This document shows, piece by piece, positions 4,530 through 5,083 of a stretch of DNA of 5,083 nucleotides. Both the position numbers and the translations under genes were made by a program. The notes beneath the pieces were generated by a model. The model was not told where the DNA came from and did not search any database. It saw nothing but the letters and a program-made list of their open reading frames with translations. Each line of letters opens with the position of its first letter. Position 1 is the stretch's first letter. The stretch comes from Thermoplasmata archaeon. Lineage in GTDB: Archaea > Thermoplasmatota > E2 > UBA202 > JdFR-43. The stretch spans positions 1-5,083 of the forward strand of contig JAGGYX010000197.1 in NCBI GenBank assembly GCA_021162305.1. The letters run 5' to 3'.

Positions 4530-5083
4530 ATGGTATCCCTTCCAAAATTTGGAGGGGATACCACGCCATGGGATGAAATAGAAATTGAAAAGGTAATAAA
4601 AAGTAATCGGAATTTTTTGGATAGAGAGATAGGAAGAAAATATGAATTGCCATCATTGTTCATAAATCCTATAAAAGAAAGTCCAGTGGAAACATCTGAA
4701 TTTCTTTCGCATCTAAATTTAGATTTTCTGGATCCAGTATTAAAGAAAATGTTTCCCAGATTAGAAAGGATAAAGAAAAAAGTGTATGCAAGAGTAAAAT
4801 TTGCTGTTTTTGTAAAATTAAGCAACATAAAATATATTGCAGAGGCTTATAGAAAATTGATTACAAATAAAGAGATTGCACAAAATCTGGGTTTTGATGC
4901 ATCAAATCTTCCTTCATATGAAACAGTAAGGCATTTTATAAATGATCTTCTGCAAAATAAAATTGATGAGGTTTTTTATGAAGTTGTTAAAGAATTGGAA
5001 AAGCAGTTGAAAAGAAAAGGAAAATGGACGGGAGATGTCGTTGAGGATGCAACGGTTATTACTGCAAGAAGAATGGATAATGA
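4530..5083 (+). CDS. Probable DDE-type transposase, N-terminal part (cut by window edge)
   Basis: The frame is open from the ATG at 4530 to the window end: 184 codons without a stop, then two bases. Residues 85-140 (VYARVKFAVFVKLSNIKYIAEAYRKL and following) resemble the helical N-terminal region of IS4/IS5/IS1182-type transposases. Residues 125-140 (SNLPSYETVRHFINDL) look like the helix before the catalytic core, in the manner of 'pS..T.r.f...l'. GDVVEDATVITARR at 168-181 fits the first beta strand of the RNase H fold, with D173 (or D169) as the first catalytic aspartate. The remaining acidic residues would lie beyond the edge. The first in-frame stop upstream is TAA at 4506-4508, and the next Met is residue 74, so 4530 is the best start. 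I cannot assign the IS family or see the right-hand inverted repeat. The assignment rests on pattern recognition. Confidence 0.65.
   Translation, partial: MVSLPKFGGDTTPWDEIEIEKVIKSNRNFLDREIGRKYELPSLFINPIKESPVETSEFLSHLNLDFLDPVLKKMFPRLERIKKKVYARVKFAVFVKLSNIKYIAEAYRKLITNKEIAQNLGFDASNLPSYETVRHFINDLLQNKIDEVFYEVVKELEKQLKRKGKWTGDVVEDATVITARRMDN
4531..4563 (+). repeat. 33-nt near-perfect palindrome over the transposase start
   Basis: TGGTATCCC (4531-4539) pairs with GGGATACCA (4555-4563), and TCCAAA (4541-4546) pairs with TTTGGA (4548-4553) around a central A. Position 4540/4554 is T/G, a wobble in RNA. Fifteen of sixteen pairs are Watson-Crick. The palindrome covers the last two bases of the start codon and codons 2-11, so it could be an operator for the transposase or, in mRNA, a structure that limits translation. 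Confidence 0.75.

Noticed and set aside
4505..4828. Minus-strand open frame opposite the transposase
   Set aside because: The plus-strand frame carries transposase-like segments and stays open to the window edge; the minus frame is its shadow.

Overview
The window reads as AT-rich archaeal chromosome. The evidence is a tRNA gene interrupted by an intron with a bulge-helix-bulge splice motif, tRNA genes without an encoded CCA end, archaeal-type TATA boxes about 20-30 nt upstream of several genes, first genes of transcription units that lack a Shine-Dalgarno sequence (probably leaderless), and two mainly archaeal families: a COG2108-type radical SAM protein and a UPF0282/COG2248 metallo-beta-lactamase-fold protein. 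A bifunctional enzyme for di-myo-inositol phosphate synthesis suggests a thermophile, because that solute is known mostly from thermophiles and hyperthermophiles. I cannot name the genus.

Left part (1-2518): a minus-strand tRNA with a CAT anticodon sits at the edge. Diverging from it is a plus-strand pair. The first gene is a 431-residue fusion of an inositol-1-phosphate cytidylyltransferase and a CDP-alcohol phosphotransferase (IPCT-DIPPS). The second is a radical SAM protein joined to it by an ATGA stop/start overlap.

Middle part (2513-3379): a convergent minus-strand DUF1648/SdpI-family membrane protein overlaps the radical SAM gene by six bases. Upstream of it on the same strand lies tRNA-Gly(GCC) with a 48-nt intron at position 59/60, inside the T-loop. 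The sequence folds into a textbook bulge-helix-bulge there. This is the most striking object in the window.

Right part (3380-5083): a plus-strand pair encodes the UPF0282 protein and a 51-residue zinc ribbon, which overlap by 11 nt and have a tiny coupled reading frame at the junction. A 159-nt intergenic stretch follows, with two diverged tandem repeats that each hold a perfect inverted repeat and an ATATAAAA box. Last is the 5' part of a probable DDE transposase gene, cut by the window edge, whose first codons form a 33-nt near-perfect palindrome.

Working together: the cytidylyltransferase and transferase domains form one pathway, from inositol-1-phosphate through CDP-inositol to the phosphorylated precursor of di-myo-inositol phosphate. 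The radical SAM protein is probably co-expressed with it, but its reaction is unknown. The other protein genes show no clear pathway link to each other.
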